Position numbers and translations under genes: made by a program. Below, in pieces: positions 22,048 through 31,686 of a stretch of 64,000 nt of DNA. Each line of letters opens with the position of its first letter. Position 1 is the first letter of the stretch. Origin of the DNA: Malikia granosa (GTDB lineage Bacteria > Pseudomonadota > Gammaproteobacteria > Burkholderiales > Burkholderiaceae_C). The notes under the pieces were generated by a model. It was not told where the DNA came from. It saw only the letters and a list, made by a program, of their open reading frames with translations, and made no database searches. The stretch lies in NCBI RefSeq assembly GCF_002980595.1, contig NZ_PVLQ01000035.1:1-64000 (forward strand), read 5' to 3'.

Positions 22048-22101
22048 GATAATCCGCCCACTCCCTTACCTCCTCGTCTTCGTCTGGACGAGGCCCATGC
22101 C

Positions 22102-23352
22102 ATGCCTGCGCTGCCTCCCGCTCCTCTGCCGCCACTCCCTGATCCGGCGGCCTCCGTCCTGCCGGTCGACCAGGCCCTTGAGCGCGACCTCGGCTTCATG
22201 CGACTGGCGCTAGAGGCGGCACGCCGCGCGGCACAGCAGGGCGAGGTGCCGGTGGGTGCCGTGCTGGTGCGCGCCAACCAGGGAGCCGATGCTGGAGCTG
22301 GCGGCGAATTGCTGGCCTGCAGCCACAACCAGCCGATCGGCTTGCACGACCCGACGGCTCATGCCGAGATGCTGGCCTTGCGCGAGGCCGCCGGCAAGCT
22401 GGGCAACTACCGGCTCGAGGACTGCGAGCTCTATGTCACGCTCGAGCCCTGCGCCATGTGCGCCCAGGCCATGCTGCATGCGCGCTTGAAGCGGGTGGTC
22501 TATGGCGCGCGCGAGCCCAAGACCGGCGCGGCAGGTTCGGTGCTCGACCTGTTCGGTTATCGCGAGCTGAATCACCAGACCGAGGTGCTGGGCGGCTTGC
22601 TGGCCGAGGAATGCGGCGCGCTGCTGCAGGATTTCTTTGCCAGGCGGCGCCAACAGGCCAGGCAGGCGGCAAGGCCCTTGCGCGAGGATGCGCTGCGCAC
22701 GCCCGAACGGCGCTTCGCGCCGGCCTGGCAGGCCTGGCCGCAACTGCAACCGGCCGCGAGCTACGAGCAGGGCCTGCCCGAGCTGCAAGGCCTGCGCCTG
22801 CATGCGCTGGACCTCGGCCCCAGGCAGACCGAGCGCCCATGGCTGGCCTTGCATGGACCGGATGCCTGGTGGCCGCAGCTGGCCAGCTGGGTCCAGTCGC
22901 GCGCGCAGGCCGGCCAGCGCGTGCTGCTGCCCGACCTGATCGGCTTCGGCCAGAGCGACAAGCCGAAAAAGCCAGCCTGGCACCAGCTCGGGCAGCATCT
23001 GGCCTGGCTGCAGGCCTGGCTCGACTCGCGCGGCGTGACGAGCTTCAACATCGCCTACGCGCCGGGGCAGCAGCGGCTGGCGCGGGCGCTGCTCGAGGCC
23101 GCGCCGCAGCGGGTCGGCCAGTTGCTGGCAATCGAAAACGCAGACCTGGATGGCTGGACGCCCGAGCTGGCACAGGCGCCGTTTCCCGATGCCGGCCACC
23201 AGGCGGGACCGCGGGCCTGGCGCGCCATGGGCTGGGATGCCGGCTTGCCACGCCCGCCGGACAGCAATCAGCGCCAGAAGCAAGCAGGCCAGGCCCGGCC
23301 ACGGCGCCAGCCTTCAGACCAACCATCCCAGGGAACTGGCCAGCGCCGATAA
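22102..23352 (+). CDS. tadA: tRNA adenosine(34) deaminase TadA with C-terminal hydrolase-like domain
   Basis: TadA deaminates A34 to inosine in tRNA-Arg(ACG). The N-terminal deaminase (about 28-180) has the zinc ligands H87 and the catalytic E89 in TAHAEM, and C117/C120 in LEPCAMCAQAM. It also has PVGAVLV and the typical AGSVLDLF. Instead of ending near 160-180, the 416-aa protein continues through a basic linker into an alpha/beta-hydrolase-like region (about 215-330: WLALHGPDAWWPQL, VLLPDLIGFGQSDKP). The nucleophile elbow GxSxG is absent (FNIAYAPGQQR there), so that part should be catalytically dead. A low-complexity tail follows. Confidence 0.9.
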   Translation: MPALPPAPLPPLPDPAASVLPVDQALERDLGFMRLALEAARRAAQQGEVPVGAVLVRANQGADAGAGGELLACSHNQPIGLHDPTAHAEMLALREAAGKLGNYRLEDCELYVTLEPCAMCAQAMLHARLKRVVYGAREPKTGAAGSVLDLFGYRELNHQTEVLGGLLAEECGALLQDFFARRRQQARQAARPLREDALRTPERRFAPAWQAWPQLQPAASYEQGLPELQGLRLHALDLGPRQTERPWLALHGPDAWWPQLASWVQSRAQAGQRVLLPDLIGFGQSDKPKKPAWHQLGQHLAWLQAWLDSRGVTSFNIAYAPGQQRLARALLEAAPQRVGQLLAIENADLDGWTPELAQAPFPDAGHQAGPRAWRAMGWDAGLPRPPDSNQRQKQAGQARPRRQPSDQPSQGTGQRR

Positions 23353-23359
23353 TCGGCCC

Positions 23360-24286
23360 ATGGCCCATATCTACATCTATTCTCCGAGCGGCGCGGTGCG
23401 CGACAAGGCCGCCTTCCGTCGCGGCGTCAAGCGCCTGCAGGCCCGCGGGCATGAGGTCGAGATCGATCCCGATGCGCTCAGCAGCCACCAGCGCTTTGCC
23501 GGCGACGACGACACCCGGCTGGCGGCGATTGCGCGCGCTGCCGCCAGCGGCGCACAGGTCGCGCTGATCTCGCGCGGCGGCTACGGCCTGACCCGCTTGC
23601 TGCCGCGCCTGCCCTACGCCGAATTGCAGCAGGCGATCGAGCGCGGGACCCAGTTCGTCGGCTTGAGCGACTTCACCGCGCTGCAGCTCGCGCTGCTGGC
23701 GCAGACCAGCAGCCAGACCTGGGCCGGACCGGCGCTGCTGGCCGACTTCGGCGTGGCGGAAGAGCCCGACGAGATCATGCAGGACTGCTTCGACGACCTG
23801 CTGGTCGGCCAGGGCGAGGGCACGGGCTGGCGCCTGCCGCTGTCCGACCTGAGGGCCGAGCCCGCGCTCAACGCCGAGGAGGGCTGGGGCGTCGAGCAGG
23901 CCCAGCTCTGGGGCGGCAACCTGTCGGTGCTGGTTTCCATGCTGGGCACGCCGTATTTTCCGCAGATCGAGGGCGGCATCCTGTTCCTGGAGGACGTGGC
24001 CGAGCATCCCTACCGGATCGAGCGCATGTTGACCCAGCTGCTGCATGCGGGCGTGCTGGGCCGGCAAAAGGCGGTGTTGCTGGGCCAGTTCAACCGCTAC
24101 CAGCTGGTGCCGCATGACAAGGGCTTCAAGCTGCAGAGCGTGGTCGACTGGCTGCGCAGTCAGTTGCAGGTCCCGGTGCTGACCGGACTGCCGTTCGGTC
24201 ATGTGCCGACCAAGGTGCTGCTGCCGGTCGGCGCCAGGCTGGACCTGATGGTGAGCGGGCGCGAGGCCATCCTGTTCTGGGACTGA
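23360..24286 (+). CDS. ldcA: LD-carboxypeptidase (S66 family)
   Basis: Predicted muramoyl-tetrapeptide carboxypeptidase, cytoplasmic, releasing the terminal D-Ala from recycled murein tetrapeptide. The 308-aa sequence from the ATG at 23360 starts MAHIYIYSPSGAV. It has DDDTRLAAI, then SRGGYGLTRLLPRL, and the nucleophile S103 in FVGLSDFTALQL. Family landmarks WGGNLSVLVSMLGT and FLEDVAEHPYRIERMLTQL follow, and GLPFGHVPTKVLLPVG closes the fold. It follows tadA after 7 nt. Confidence 0.93.
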   Translation: MAHIYIYSPSGAVRDKAAFRRGVKRLQARGHEVEIDPDALSSHQRFAGDDDTRLAAIARAAASGAQVALISRGGYGLTRLLPRLPYAELQQAIERGTQFVGLSDFTALQLALLAQTSSQTWAGPALLADFGVAEEPDEIMQDCFDDLLVGQGEGTGWRLPLSDLRAEPALNAEEGWGVEQAQLWGGNLSVLVSMLGTPYFPQIEGGILFLEDVAEHPYRIERMLTQLLHAGVLGRQKAVLLGQFNRYQLVPHDKGFKLQSVVDWLRSQLQVPVLTGLPFGHVPTKVLLPVGARLDLMVSGREAILFWD

Positions 24287-24346
24287 TCAGCCCGGCGGTG
24301 GCGCTGCGCCGGGTGACAATCCCCGCAATCCCCGGCGCGTGAAAAC

Positions 24347-24378
24347 AAGAAAGGCTGCGCCTGGGCGCAGCCTTTCTT
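24347..24378. terminator. bidirectional terminator between ldcA and cphA
   Basis: A 14-bp perfect stem, AAGAAAGGCTGCGC pairing GCGCAGCCTTTCTT around CTGG, lies between the convergent ldcA and cphA genes. The ends are A- and T-rich on both strands, so it can serve both. Confidence 0.8.
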
Positions 24379-24406
24379 GCATTGGTGGCCGGATCGCGGC
24401 CGGGCG

Positions 24407-26986
24407 TCAGCCGCCCTTGGCTTCCTCGCAGCGCTTGGCAATATGCGCCAGCGCCTCCTCAACCTGGTCGATCAGGATCAGACACAGGTCGCCGGGCTGC
24501 AGCACGGCCAGCGCGCTGTCGATGGCGACGAACTCGCCCTGGATCTCCTGCACGCGCTGGGTTCTGGTCGCACCGACCAGGCCTTCGCGCAGCAGCGCCA
24601 GCACCTCGCCGTCGGCACGGCCGCGCTGGCAGGCATCCTGGTACAGGATGACCTCGTCGAACACCTGGCCCAGGATCTTGGTCTGGTCGCGGATGTCCTC
24701 GTCGCGCCGGTCGCCCGCGCCGCTGATCACGACCACGCGCTGCTTGGCCGGCATGTTCTTGACCGCATCGGACAAGGCCTGGATCGCGTCCGGGTTGTGG
24801 CCGTAGTCGGCGATCAGCGTCGCGCCCTTGTAGTCGAACAGGTTGAAGCGGCCCGGCACGGCCTGGGCGTCGCTGACGAAGGTCGCCAGGCTGGCCTTGA
24901 TCTGGTCCCAGGGCAGGTTCAGCGCCCAGGCCGCGCCGATGGCGGCCAGCGCGTTCTCGACCTGGAAGCGGATCGCGCCGTTGGCGGTGATCGGCACTCC
25001 CGACAGCGGGAGGCGGACCTCGCGGCTGCCTTCGACCGCGACGATGTCGCCCTGGTCGACGAACAGCACCCGCTTGCCCAGCGCGCGATGGGTGGCGATC
25101 ACCGGGTGGTGCGGGTCGTAGCCGAAGTAGGTGATCTGGCCCGGGCAATGCTTGGCCATCTTGACGACCTCGGGGTCGGTGCCGTTGAGCACGGCCATGC
25201 CGCCGGGCGCCACGTTGAGCACGATCACGCGCTTGAGCACGCGCAGGTCCTCCAGCGTGGTGATGAAGTTCAGCCCCAGGTGGTCGCCGGCGCCAATATT
25301 GGTCACCACCGCGACCTGGCAGCGGTCATAGGCCAGACCCTCGCGCAGCAGGCCGCCGCGGGCGGTCTCGAAGACGGCGGCATCGCAGTCGGGGTTCATC
25401 AGCACGTTGCGCGCGCTGCGCGGGCCGCTGCAGTCGCCGCTGTCGGTCTGGCGGCCGTTGACATAGACGCCGTCGGTGTTGGTCATGCCCACGCGCAGGC
25501 CATGGCCCTTGAGCAGATGCGCGGTCAGGCGCACGGTGGTGGTCTTGCCGTTGGTGCCGGTGACCGCGACGATCGGAATCCGGCCATCGTCGCCGTCCGG
25601 GTACATGTGGTTGATGACTGCCTCGCCCACGTTGCGGCCCTTGCCGAAGCTCGGGCTCAGGTGCATGCGCAGGCCCGGGGCGGCATTGACCTCGACCACG
25701 CCGCCGGACTGCTGCTCGAGCGGCTCGATCACGTTCTGGCACACCACGTCGACGCCACAGATGTCGAGTCCCACCATCTGGGCCGCGGCCACCGCGCGGG
25801 CCGCGACCTCGGGATGGACTTCGTCGGTCACGTCGGTCGCGCTGCCGCCGGTCGAGAGGTTGGCGTTGTTGCGCAGCACGACGCGCTGGCCCAGCACCGG
25901 CACCGATTCGGGTGTCAGGTCCTGCTCGCGCAGGCGGTCGATCGCGATCTCGTCGAGCCGGATCTTGGTCAGCGGGGTCGCGTGGCCGTCGCCGCGCTTG
26001 GGGTCCTGGTTGACGATGTCGACCAGTTCGCGCACGGTGTGCGAGCCGTCGCCGACCACCAGCGGCGGGTCGCGCCGGGCCGCCGCCACCAGCTTGTCGC
26101 CCACCACCAGGAAGCGGTAGTCGATGCCGGGCAGGTAGCGCTCGACCAGGATTTCCTCGCGGTAGTGACGCGCATTGCGGTAGCCGGCGATGACCTGCTC
26201 GCGCGTCTCGACGTTGACCGTCACGCCCTTGCCCTGGTTGCCGTCGAGCGGCTTGACCACTACCGGACCGCCGAGTTCCTGCGCGGCCGCCCAGGCGTCT
26301 TCCTCGCTCTTGACCGGACGGCCCAGCGGTACCGGCACGCCAGCCGAGTGCAGCAGCTTCTTGGTCAGGTCCTTGTCCTGGGCGATGCCTTCGGCGATCG
26401 CGCTGGTGCAGTCGATCTCGGCGGCCTGGATGCGGCGCTGCTTGCTGCCCCAGCCGAACTGGACCAGGCTGCCCTTGGTCAGCCGGCGGTAGGGAATGCC
26501 GCGCGCGACTGCGGCATCGACGATGGAGCCGGTCGAGGGGCCCAGGCGCACTTCCTCGTCGGTCTCGCGCAGGCGTGCGATCGCCTCGACCAGGTCGAAG
26601 GGTTTTCCTTCCAGTGCGGCTTCGACCAGCTCGATCGCGAGGTCGAGTGCCATGCGGCCGACCTCTTCCTCGGTGTATTCGACCACGATCTGGTAGACGC
26701 CCGGATCGGGTGCCTTGGCGGTGCGGCCGAAGCTGACCTTGCAGCCAGCCTCGGCCTGCAGCGCCAGCGTCGCGCGCTCGAGCGCATGGGCCAGCGACAG
26801 GCTGGCCTGGGCGCTGGGTCGTGGCAGGGCACCGATCTGCGGGAAGCGCTGGCGCAGCTGCTCGACGAAGCCGGGCAGCTGGGACAGGTCGCACTCCGCG
26901 GGAGTGAGCGTGACGACGGCCTCGATCGCGGTGTGGCGGGACCAGAGGTTGGGGCCGCGCAGGGCCCGGATGCGGGAAACTTCCAT
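24407..26986 (-). CDS. cphA: cyanophycin synthetase CphA
   Basis: CphA makes cyanophycin, a poly-aspartate backbone with arginine side chains, as a nitrogen and carbon store. The 859-aa protein has an N-terminal domain, an ATP-grasp domain that adds aspartate (PVVVKPLDGNQGKGVTVNV, then CGVDVVCQNV and GGVVEVNAAPGLRMHL) and a Mur-ligase-like domain that adds arginine. The last starts with an intact P loop, VTGTNGKTTTVRL, near residue 480 and carries YGHNPDAI and GAGDRRDEDI. The length matches the CphA1 family. It lies 24 nt downstream of its paralogue on the same strand. Confidence 0.97.
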   Translation of the reverse strand: MEVSRIRALRGPNLWSRHTAIEAVVTLTPAECDLSQLPGFVEQLRQRFPQIGALPRPSAQASLSLAHALERATLALQAEAGCKVSFGRTAKAPDPGVYQIVVEYTEEEVGRMALDLAIELVEAALEGKPFDLVEAIARLRETDEEVRLGPSTGSIVDAAVARGIPYRRLTKGSLVQFGWGSKQRRIQAAEIDCTSAIAEGIAQDKDLTKKLLHSAGVPVPLGRPVKSEEDAWAAAQELGGPVVVKPLDGNQGKGVTVNVETREQVIAGYRNARHYREEILVERYLPGIDYRFLVVGDKLVAAARRDPPLVVGDGSHTVRELVDIVNQDPKRGDGHATPLTKIRLDEIAIDRLREQDLTPESVPVLGQRVVLRNNANLSTGGSATDVTDEVHPEVAARAVAAAQMVGLDICGVDVVCQNVIEPLEQQSGGVVEVNAAPGLRMHLSPSFGKGRNVGEAVINHMYPDGDDGRIPIVAVTGTNGKTTTVRLTAHLLKGHGLRVGMTNTDGVYVNGRQTDSGDCSGPRSARNVLMNPDCDAAVFETARGGLLREGLAYDRCQVAVVTNIGAGDHLGLNFITTLEDLRVLKRVIVLNVAPGGMAVLNGTDPEVVKMAKHCPGQITYFGYDPHHPVIATHRALGKRVLFVDQGDIVAVEGSREVRLPLSGVPITANGAIRFQVENALAAIGAAWALNLPWDQIKASLATFVSDAQAVPGRFNLFDYKGATLIADYGHNPDAIQALSDAVKNMPAKQRVVVISGAGDRRDEDIRDQTKILGQVFDEVILYQDACQRGRADGEVLALLREGLVGATRTQRVQEIQGEFVAIDSALAVLQPGDLCLILIDQVEEALAHIAKRCEEAKGG

Positions 26987-27010
26987 CTTGCTTGATCAGC
27001 CAGAAAAGGT

Positions 27011-29182
27011 TTATTCGGCGGTCTCGACCCCGGCGCGAACCAGGGCCGGGTCCATGTCGAGCGCGAGCGCGGCGCCCACGGCGGCCAGCAGGGCGGGCAA
27101 GGGCAGGTGCTGCTGCAACAGGCGCTGGACCACCGGATGGCGCAGGTCCATCACCGGGGTCTGGGTCTGGTGTCCGAGCAGCACGATCTGCTGCTCGCGC
27201 ACGACCAGGAAGCGGCCCGTTTCCTGCGCGCAATGCTCGGCCAGCAGCTCGTGGTCGGCATTGACGGTGTAGAACAGCACCGAGCCGTCGCAGAGTTCGG
27301 CCAGGCCGGCGCAGGCCTCGTCGTCGGCATTGAGCACGGCGCAGCCGGTCGGCAGCACGACGTCGATCTGGGTACGCAGCACGGTGCGCATCTGCTCGTG
27401 GGTGTGGACATGGTGGTCCTCCAGCCCCACGGGCACCGGCAGGCCGGTCACGACGCCGACCTGGCAGCGGTCGTAGGCCAGGCCGTTCTCGAGGATGCTG
27501 CGCGGCGAACTCTCGATCACCGCCGCCGTCGTGGTGCGGTTCATCAGGATGCGCTGGCCGGACTCCCATTCGCCCGGCGAGGCGGTCTCGATCCGGTCCA
27601 TCTGCAGGTACATGCCGGCATTGCAGGCCAGGCCGGTCACATAGCCGGCGCGATACAGCAACCAGCCAGTCAGCATCGCGACCGCCGTGGTGTGCTCGAC
27701 CCCGCTGATGCCGACCACCGGGATGCGGCCGTTGTTGTCCTGCCCCATCAGGTGCTCGACGATGGTCTGGCCGACCGGGCGCGGCTGGCCCACGGCGGGC
27801 TCGAGGTGCATCAGCAGGCCGGGGCCGGCATTGACCTCGATGATGGCGCCGCCCTGGGACTCGAGCGGGCGCGAGATGTCGGTCGCGACCACGTCGACGC
27901 CAGCGATGTCGAGCCCGACGATGCGCGCGGCCAGCGCGGCCAGTTCGGCCACCGAGGGGTGGACCAGGTCGGTGATGTCCTGGTTGAGCACGCCGTTGCG
28001 CTCGAGCAGGATCTTGCGGCCGGCCTCGGGCACCGAGTCGGGCGCCAGGCCCTGGCGCTGCAGCTCGAGCATGACCTTGCCGTTCTGCGGCAGCAGGATC
28101 GGGTTGAGCGGGAAATGCTCCTCGACGCCGCGGCGCGGGTCGGAGTTGATCTGGGTCTCGACCAGCTGCGCCACCGTCGACTGGCCGTCGGCCGTGATGT
28201 AGGACAGCTCGCCGCGCACCGCCGCCACCATCTTGTTGCCGACGATCAGCAGGCGGTGCTCCTCGCCCTCGACCATGCGCTCGACCATGACATAGGAGCT
28301 GACCTTGGCCGCGATCTCGTAGGCGGCCATGACTTCCTCGCGGGTGCGCAGGTTGATCACCACGCCGCGGCCGCGGTTGGCGTTGGAGGGCTTGACGACC
28401 ACCGGCAGGCCGATGTCCTGCGCCGCTTCCCAGGCCTCTTCGGCGCTGTCGACTTCCTGGCCCTCGGGGGTGGGGACGCCGCAGGACTCGAGCAGTTGCT
28501 TGGTCAGGTCCTTGTCCTTGGAGATGCCCTCGGCGATCGCGCTGGTGCGGTCGGTCTCGGCGGTCCAGATCCGGCGCTGCTTGGCGCCGTAGCCGAGCTG
28601 GACCAGGTTGCCGTCGTCGATCAGGCGGATATGCGGGATCTTGCGCTGGGTCGCGGCCTCGACGATGGCGCGGGTGCTCGGGCCCATGGCATGCAGCTCG
28701 ATCAGGGTCTTGAGTCGCTGCACGCAGGCGGCGACATCGAAGGCTTCGTCGTTGATCGCGGCCATCACCAGGTCGCGCGCATCGGTCAGCGCCTGGATGC
28801 CGACCTGCTTCTGGCCGGTGCGGATGACCACCTTGTAGACGCCGCGCTGGTCGGTCGAGCGCGCCTTGCCGAAGGCCGACGGCAGGCCGGCCAGGTTCTG
28901 CAGCTCGATCGAGACATGCTCCATGATGTGGCCGGGCCAGGTGCCGTCGCGCAGGCGCTCGACGAAGCCGCCGCGGTAGCCGAGGCCGCAATGGTGCTCA
29001 TGCAGCCCGGGCAGCCAGGCCAGCAGGCGGTCGGTGAAGCCGGGCAGGGTATGGGAGGGGCAGTCCTCGAGCGCGCCGATGTCGATCAGGACCTCGACCG
29101 CCTGGTGGTAGGTCCAGATGCTGGGGCCGCGCAGGTGGTTGATGCGCAGCAGCTGTATAGGTTGGTGCTTCATGTCGGGCAT
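27011..29182 (-). CDS. cphA': cyanophycin synthetase paralogue with degenerate Mur-type P loop
   Basis: A 723-aa paralogue of CphA. The N-terminal and ATP-grasp parts are conserved (PVVVKPSNANRGRGVVINL, IAGVDVVATDISRP, IIEVNAGPGLLMHL). The Mur-ligase-like part is shorter and its P loop reads GISGVEHTTAV near residue 491 in place of GTNGKTTTV, so the nucleotide-binding lysine is lost. It should therefore not add arginine by the usual route. Such second genes upstream of cphA are typical of Burkholderiales. ATG at 29182 is used; an ATG three codons later is equally possible. It is divergent from the ABC transporter gene. Confidence 0.93.
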   Translation of the reverse strand: MPDMKHQPIQLLRINHLRGPSIWTYHQAVEVLIDIGALEDCPSHTLPGFTDRLLAWLPGLHEHHCGLGYRGGFVERLRDGTWPGHIMEHVSIELQNLAGLPSAFGKARSTDQRGVYKVVIRTGQKQVGIQALTDARDLVMAAINDEAFDVAACVQRLKTLIELHAMGPSTRAIVEAATQRKIPHIRLIDDGNLVQLGYGAKQRRIWTAETDRTSAIAEGISKDKDLTKQLLESCGVPTPEGQEVDSAEEAWEAAQDIGLPVVVKPSNANRGRGVVINLRTREEVMAAYEIAAKVSSYVMVERMVEGEEHRLLIVGNKMVAAVRGELSYITADGQSTVAQLVETQINSDPRRGVEEHFPLNPILLPQNGKVMLELQRQGLAPDSVPEAGRKILLERNGVLNQDITDLVHPSVAELAALAARIVGLDIAGVDVVATDISRPLESQGGAIIEVNAGPGLLMHLEPAVGQPRPVGQTIVEHLMGQDNNGRIPVVGISGVEHTTAVAMLTGWLLYRAGYVTGLACNAGMYLQMDRIETASPGEWESGQRILMNRTTTAAVIESSPRSILENGLAYDRCQVGVVTGLPVPVGLEDHHVHTHEQMRTVLRTQIDVVLPTGCAVLNADDEACAGLAELCDGSVLFYTVNADHELLAEHCAQETGRFLVVREQQIVLLGHQTQTPVMDLRHPVVQRLLQQHLPLPALLAAVGAALALDMDPALVRAGVETAE

Positions 29183-29410
29183 GCTGGGCGCGAGATCGGA
29201 TCTGGGGCGGGTAGCGACACCGGGATGATCTCGACGACCGGTTCTTGTGGGGCAGGAATGCGGCAGGGCTCAGCTTTACAATCTGAACAAACTGAATCAG
29301 GATGGCTACCGGGACAGTACTGGAGCACCGACCTCCTGGCCAGCCTGCTGCTGGCGATTTTCTACTCACTTGACGCCTTTGGCGTACAGCCATCCAAAAT
29401 AAATTGCAAC

Positions 29411-31681
29411 ATGTCGTCACTCAAAGAACTGGCTGAATTGCCGTCGGGATTCCCGCAGGCCTGGCGCTCTGCCGTCACCGGCAAGCTCGGCAGCTCGCCG
29501 GTCCAGGCCTGGCTGGAGCTCGACCTGGACGAGCAGCTGCATTTCGGTGCCGGCCTGCTGGTGGTCACGGCCGACCAGCTCTGGGCCTTCGAGGGCGGGA
29601 CCGAGCAGCCCGGGCTGCGTCACTGGGCGCTGGACCAGGAAATCAAGCTGCTGTGCAGCGACCACAACGGGGTCGGCCTGCTCGAGCTGGTCCAGGGGCA
29701 GCGGCGCATCGCGGCCTGGCGCTACACCCTGGGCGGCCATGTGCAGGCCAACCGCCTGCTCGAGCAGTTCGAGGCCAGGCGCGAATTCCTGCTGCACGGC
29801 AAGCCGCTGCAGATCTCGCCACTGAGCCTGTGCCCGCAATGCCAGTCGCCGCTCGACCCCGAGCTCGACGAATGCGAGGTCTGCGCCCAGGTGATCCATA
29901 CCCCGCCCTCGACCTGGACCCTGCTGCGCCTGTGGCGCTTCGCCCATCCCTACCGCTGGCAGCTGCTGGCTGGCTTCCTGCTGACGCTGGCCTCGACCGC
30001 AGCGACCCTGGTGCCGCCCTATCTGACCATGCCGCTGATGGACAAGGTGCTGATTCCCTACCAGAACGGACAGCCGATCGACAGCGGCCTGGTGGCCCTG
30101 CTGCTCGGCGGCCTGTTCGGCTCGGCGCTGCTGGCCTGGGCACTGGGCTGGATCAAGACCTATATCCTGGCGCTGGTCTCCGAGCGCATCGGCGCCGACC
30201 TGCGCACCACCACCTACGAGCACCTGCTCAAGCTCTCGCTCGAGTATTTCGGCGGGCGGCGCACCGGCGACCTGATGGCGCGCATCGGCAACGAGACCGA
30301 CCGCATCAACGTCTTCCTGTCGCTGCACCTGCTCGACTTCGCGACCGACGTGCTGATGATCCTGATGACGGCGGGCATCCTGTTCTCGATCAACCCGACG
30401 CTGGCGCTGGCGACCCTGCTGCCGCTGCCCTTCATCGGCTGGCTGATCCATGCCGTGCGCGATCGCCTGCGCACCGGCTTCGAGAAGATCGACCGGGTCT
30501 GGTCCGAGGTCACCAGCGTGCTGGCCGACACGATTCCGGGCATCCGGGTCGTCAAGGCCTTTGCCCAGGAAGACCGCGAGGCGCAGCGCTTCCGTGACGC
30601 CAACCGCTACAACCTGGAGGTCAACGACCGGCTCAACAAGCTGTGGTCGCTGTTTTCCCCGACCGTCTCGCTGCTGACCGAGATCGGCCTGCTGATGGTC
30701 TGGGCCTTCGGCATCTGGCTGGTGTCCAAGGACAGCATCTCGGTCGGCGTGCTGACGGCCTTCATCGCCTACATCGGCCGCTTCTACACCCGACTCGACT
30801 CGATGAGCCGCATCGTCTCGGTGACGCAGAAGGCGGCTTCGGGTGCCAAGCGCATCTTCGACATCCTGGACCATGTCTCGAGCGTGCCCGAGCCGGCCCA
30901 GCCGGTGGTGTTGCCCAAGGTGCGCGGCAAGATCGAGATCCGCGGCGCGGGCTTTCGCTACGGCAACCGCGCGGTGATCCGCGACCTCGACCTGACCCTC
31001 AACGAGGGCGAGATGGTCGGCCTGGTAGGCCACAGCGGCTCGGGGAAAAGCACGCTGGTCAACCTGATCTGCCGCTTCTACGACCTGGCCGAGGGCGCGA
31101 TCCTGGTCGACGGCACCGACATCCGCCAGATGGCGATTGCCGACTACCGGCGCCATATCGGCCTGGTGCTGCAGGAGCCCTTCCTGTTCTTCGGCACCAT
31201 CGCCGAGAACATCGCCTATGGCAAGCCCAACGCGACGCGCGAGGAGATCGTCGCGGCAGCCCGGGCGGCGCATGCGCACGACTTCATCCTGCGCCTGCCG
31301 CTGGGCTACGACTCGCTGGTCGGCGAGCGCGGCCAGGGCCTCTCTGGCGGCGAGCGCCAGCGCATCTCGATCGCGCGCGCGTTGCTGATCGACCCGCGCA
31401 TCCTGATCCTGGACGAGGCGACTTCCGCCGTCGACACCGAGACCGAGAAGGAGATCCAGAAGGCGCTCGACAACCTGGTCAAGGGCCGCACCACGATCGC
31501 GATCGCGCACCGCCTGTCCACCCTGCGCAAGGCCGATCGCCTGGTCGTGATGGACAAGGGGCGCAAGGTCGAGGAGGGCTCGCACGACGAACTGATGGCG
31601 CGCGAAGGCGCTTATTTCCGCCTCTACCAGGCGCAACAGCGCCAGGCCGAAGCCAACCGCGACCTGCTGCCGGAGGAATGA
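29411..31681 (+). CDS. cyanophycin-locus ABC transporter (exporter type, fused permease-ATPase)
   Basis: A 756-aa ABC exporter half-transporter. An unusual N-terminal soluble region (about 1-165) ends in a zinc-ribbon-like CPQC...CEVC pair near 141-158. The six-helix membrane domain spans about 170-480. The ATPase has Walker A GHSGSGKST near 540, signature LSGGERQRIS near 644, Walker B RILILDEATSAVD and an H loop in AIAHRLSTL. ATG at 29411 starts MSSLKELAELP; the frame is open much further upstream but only as the antisense of cphA'. Association with cyanophycin loci and DUF1854 is known; the substrate is not. Confidence 0.9.
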   Translation: MSSLKELAELPSGFPQAWRSAVTGKLGSSPVQAWLELDLDEQLHFGAGLLVVTADQLWAFEGGTEQPGLRHWALDQEIKLLCSDHNGVGLLELVQGQRRIAAWRYTLGGHVQANRLLEQFEARREFLLHGKPLQISPLSLCPQCQSPLDPELDECEVCAQVIHTPPSTWTLLRLWRFAHPYRWQLLAGFLLTLASTAATLVPPYLTMPLMDKVLIPYQNGQPIDSGLVALLLGGLFGSALLAWALGWIKTYILALVSERIGADLRTTTYEHLLKLSLEYFGGRRTGDLMARIGNETDRINVFLSLHLLDFATDVLMILMTAGILFSINPTLALATLLPLPFIGWLIHAVRDRLRTGFEKIDRVWSEVTSVLADTIPGIRVVKAFAQEDREAQRFRDANRYNLEVNDRLNKLWSLFSPTVSLLTEIGLLMVWAFGIWLVSKDSISVGVLTAFIAYIGRFYTRLDSMSRIVSVTQKAASGAKRIFDILDHVSSVPEPAQPVVLPKVRGKIEIRGAGFRYGNRAVIRDLDLTLNEGEMVGLVGHSGSGKSTLVNLICRFYDLAEGAILVDGTDIRQMAIADYRRHIGLVLQEPFLFFGTIAENIAYGKPNATREEIVAAARAAHAHDFILRLPLGYDSLVGERGQGLSGGERQRISIARALLIDPRILILDEATSAVDTETEKEIQKALDNLVKGRTTIAIAHRLSTLRKADRLVVMDKGRKVEEGSHDELMAREGAYFRLYQAQQRQAEANRDLLPEE

Positions 31682-31686
31682 ACCCG

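Noticed and set aside
27107-29410. Plus-strand open frame continuing upstream of the ABC transporter start by about 770 codons
   Set aside because: This part is the antisense of cphA' and shows composition typical of a shadow frame. The transporter family begins at the ATG at 29411.
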